A stretch of DNA of 5,134 nt, from positions 1-5,134 of the forward strand of contig JANNKX010000256.1 of assembly GCA_031396505.1 (NCBI GenBank), written 5' to 3'. Both the position numbers and the translations under genes were made by a program. The stretch comes from JAAFHS01 sp031396505 (GTDB taxonomy: Bacteria > Pseudomonadota > Alphaproteobacteria > Rhodobacterales > Rhodobacteraceae). How positions within the stretch are numbered: the first letter of the stretch is position 1; every line of letters starts with the position of its first letter. Below are positions 4,421-5,134 of this stretch, in pieces. Below the pieces are notes generated by a model that ran no database searches, had not been told where the DNA came from, and saw nothing but the letters and a program-made list of their open reading frames with translations.

Positions 4421-5134
4421 ATGGACGGCTTCGGGGTCACGTCGGCAGGGCGGCAGGTGGACCGCATCATGATCGGGTCGGATGCATTGCAGGTGGCGGT
4501 GCTGACCTATGGGGCGGCGTTGCAATCGGTGCGGCTGGCGGGGGTGGGGTATGATCTGACCTGCGGGGCGGGCACGATGGCCGATTGCGAAGGTGCGATG
4601 CAGTACCACGGCGTGCTGGTGGGGCCGGTGGCAAATCGGCTTACGGGCGCGCGGGTCGAGATTGCAGGCAAGCAGCACGCGCTGGTGCCGAATGAGGGGG
4701 GCAACCTGCTGCATGCGGGGCCGGGTGGAATACACGCGCGGGTGTGGGAAGTGATCGAGGCGCGGGCAGATACGGTGACGCTGGGCTGTCGGCTGGTGGG
4801 GGACGGGTTTCCGGGACGGCGCCAGATCTGGGCAGAATACCGGGTGACAGGGACAGTGCTGCGGCTGGAGGTGACGGCGACAACGGATGCAGCCACGGTG
4901 ATGAACATCGCCCAGCACAGCTATTGGAACCTTGGCGGTGCGGCGACATGGGCGGGGCACCGGTTGCAGATCGCGGCGGATGCCTATCTGCCGACGGACG
5001 AGGCCCTGCTGCCCACGGGCGAGGTGCGCAGCGTGGCGGGCACGGCGTTTGATTTCCGCAACGGGCGGATCATCACACCGGGCGATCCGGCGATGGATCT
5101 GAACTTCTGTGTGTCGGACGCGCGACTGCCCTGC
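4421..5134 (+). CDS. galM: Aldose 1-epimerase (galactose mutarotase family), 3' end outside the window
   Basis: Aldose 1-epimerases interconvert alpha and beta anomers of hexoses such as galactose and glucose in the cytoplasm. The frame runs open for 238 codons to the last base; the family is usually about 320-350 aa, so the C-terminal quarter is missing. Matching motifs are LTYGAALQSVRL (28-39), VGPVANRLTGARVEIAG (67-83) with the Asn-Arg of the sugar site, NLLHAGPGG (95-103) with a probable catalytic-site His98, QHSYWNLGG (165-173) with His166 as the predicted catalytic acid, and a DEALLPTGE...GTAFDFRNG stretch near 189-210. The catalytic base Glu expected near residue 300 lies beyond the edge and cannot be checked. 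I chose the ATG at 4421 because a G-rich ribosome site (AGGGGGG, 4410-4416) precedes it. It is 50 bp after znuA on the same strand, so read-through from znuA is possible. The preferred sugar cannot be told from sequence. Confidence 0.93.
   Translation, partial: MDGFGVTSAGRQVDRIMIGSDALQVAVLTYGAALQSVRLAGVGYDLTCGAGTMADCEGAMQYHGVLVGPVANRLTGARVEIAGKQHALVPNEGGNLLHAGPGGIHARVWEVIEARADTVTLGCRLVGDGFPGRRQIWAEYRVTGTVLRLEVTATTDAATVMNIAQHSYWNLGGAATWAGHRLQIAADAYLPTDEALLPTGEVRSVAGTAFDFRNGRIITPGDPAMDLNFCVSDARLPC

Noticed and set aside
4310..4960. Minus-strand open frame (216 codons) opposite the znuA end and galM
   Set aside because: Arg/Pro/His-rich antisense shadow without motifs; galM on the plus strand carries all visible family motifs.
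1..5134. CRISPR array, insertion sequence, tRNA or other mobile feature
   Set aside because: No spaced direct repeats, transposase or integrase motifs, terminal inverted repeats, or tRNA-like cloverleaf were seen on either strand.

Overview
The window looks like chromosomal DNA from a GC-rich alphaproteobacterium, most likely of the Rhodobacteraceae (roseobacter group). The reasons are the high GC content, the style of the proteins (IspH, a DUF3429 membrane protein, a His-rich Zur/ZnuABC set), the divergent layout of znuA against zur-znuC-znuB, and a palindromic intergenic repeat of a kind I recall from that family. I see no transposase, integrase, phage gene, CRISPR array, tRNA or rRNA. This is a housekeeping and metal-homeostasis region, not an obvious accessory island.

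Layout. Positions 1-669 (+) hold the 3' two-thirds of ispH, the last enzyme of the non-mevalonate isoprenoid pathway. It overlaps by 4 bases (GTGA) a small DUF3429 membrane-protein gene (666-1124, +). A convergent intergenic gap (1125-1277) follows. It holds a stem-loop/U-tract terminator, a strikingly AT-rich stretch with a promoter-like element, a perfect-consensus DnaA 9-mer, and a GC-rich 9-bp-arm palindrome. From 3323 back to 1278 on the minus strand lies the overlapping operon zur-znuC-znuB: zinc-sensing repressor, ATPase, permease. A 69-bp divergent control region separates it from znuA (3393-4370, +), the periplasmic zinc-binding protein. A galM-type aldose 1-epimerase gene (4421 to the window end, +) starts 50 bp after znuA and is cut by the window edge.

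How the genes work together. ZnuA captures periplasmic Zn(II), ZnuB forms the membrane channel, and ZnuC hydrolyses ATP to drive uptake. Zur with bound zinc should repress both divergent transcripts. The control region contains two GTTATA-type dyads. One coincides with the predicted zur -10 element and also sits in the spacer of a possible znuA promoter. The other is a perfect 15-bp palindrome directly after the znuA start codon. Three proteins of the locus (ZnuA loop, ZnuC tail, Zur N-terminus) carry histidine-rich segments.

I found no clearly undescribed system. The points most worth a second look are the operator placement at zur/znuA, the extra Cys/His-rich N-terminus of Zur, and the AT-rich convergent gap with its DnaA box and promoter-like element.
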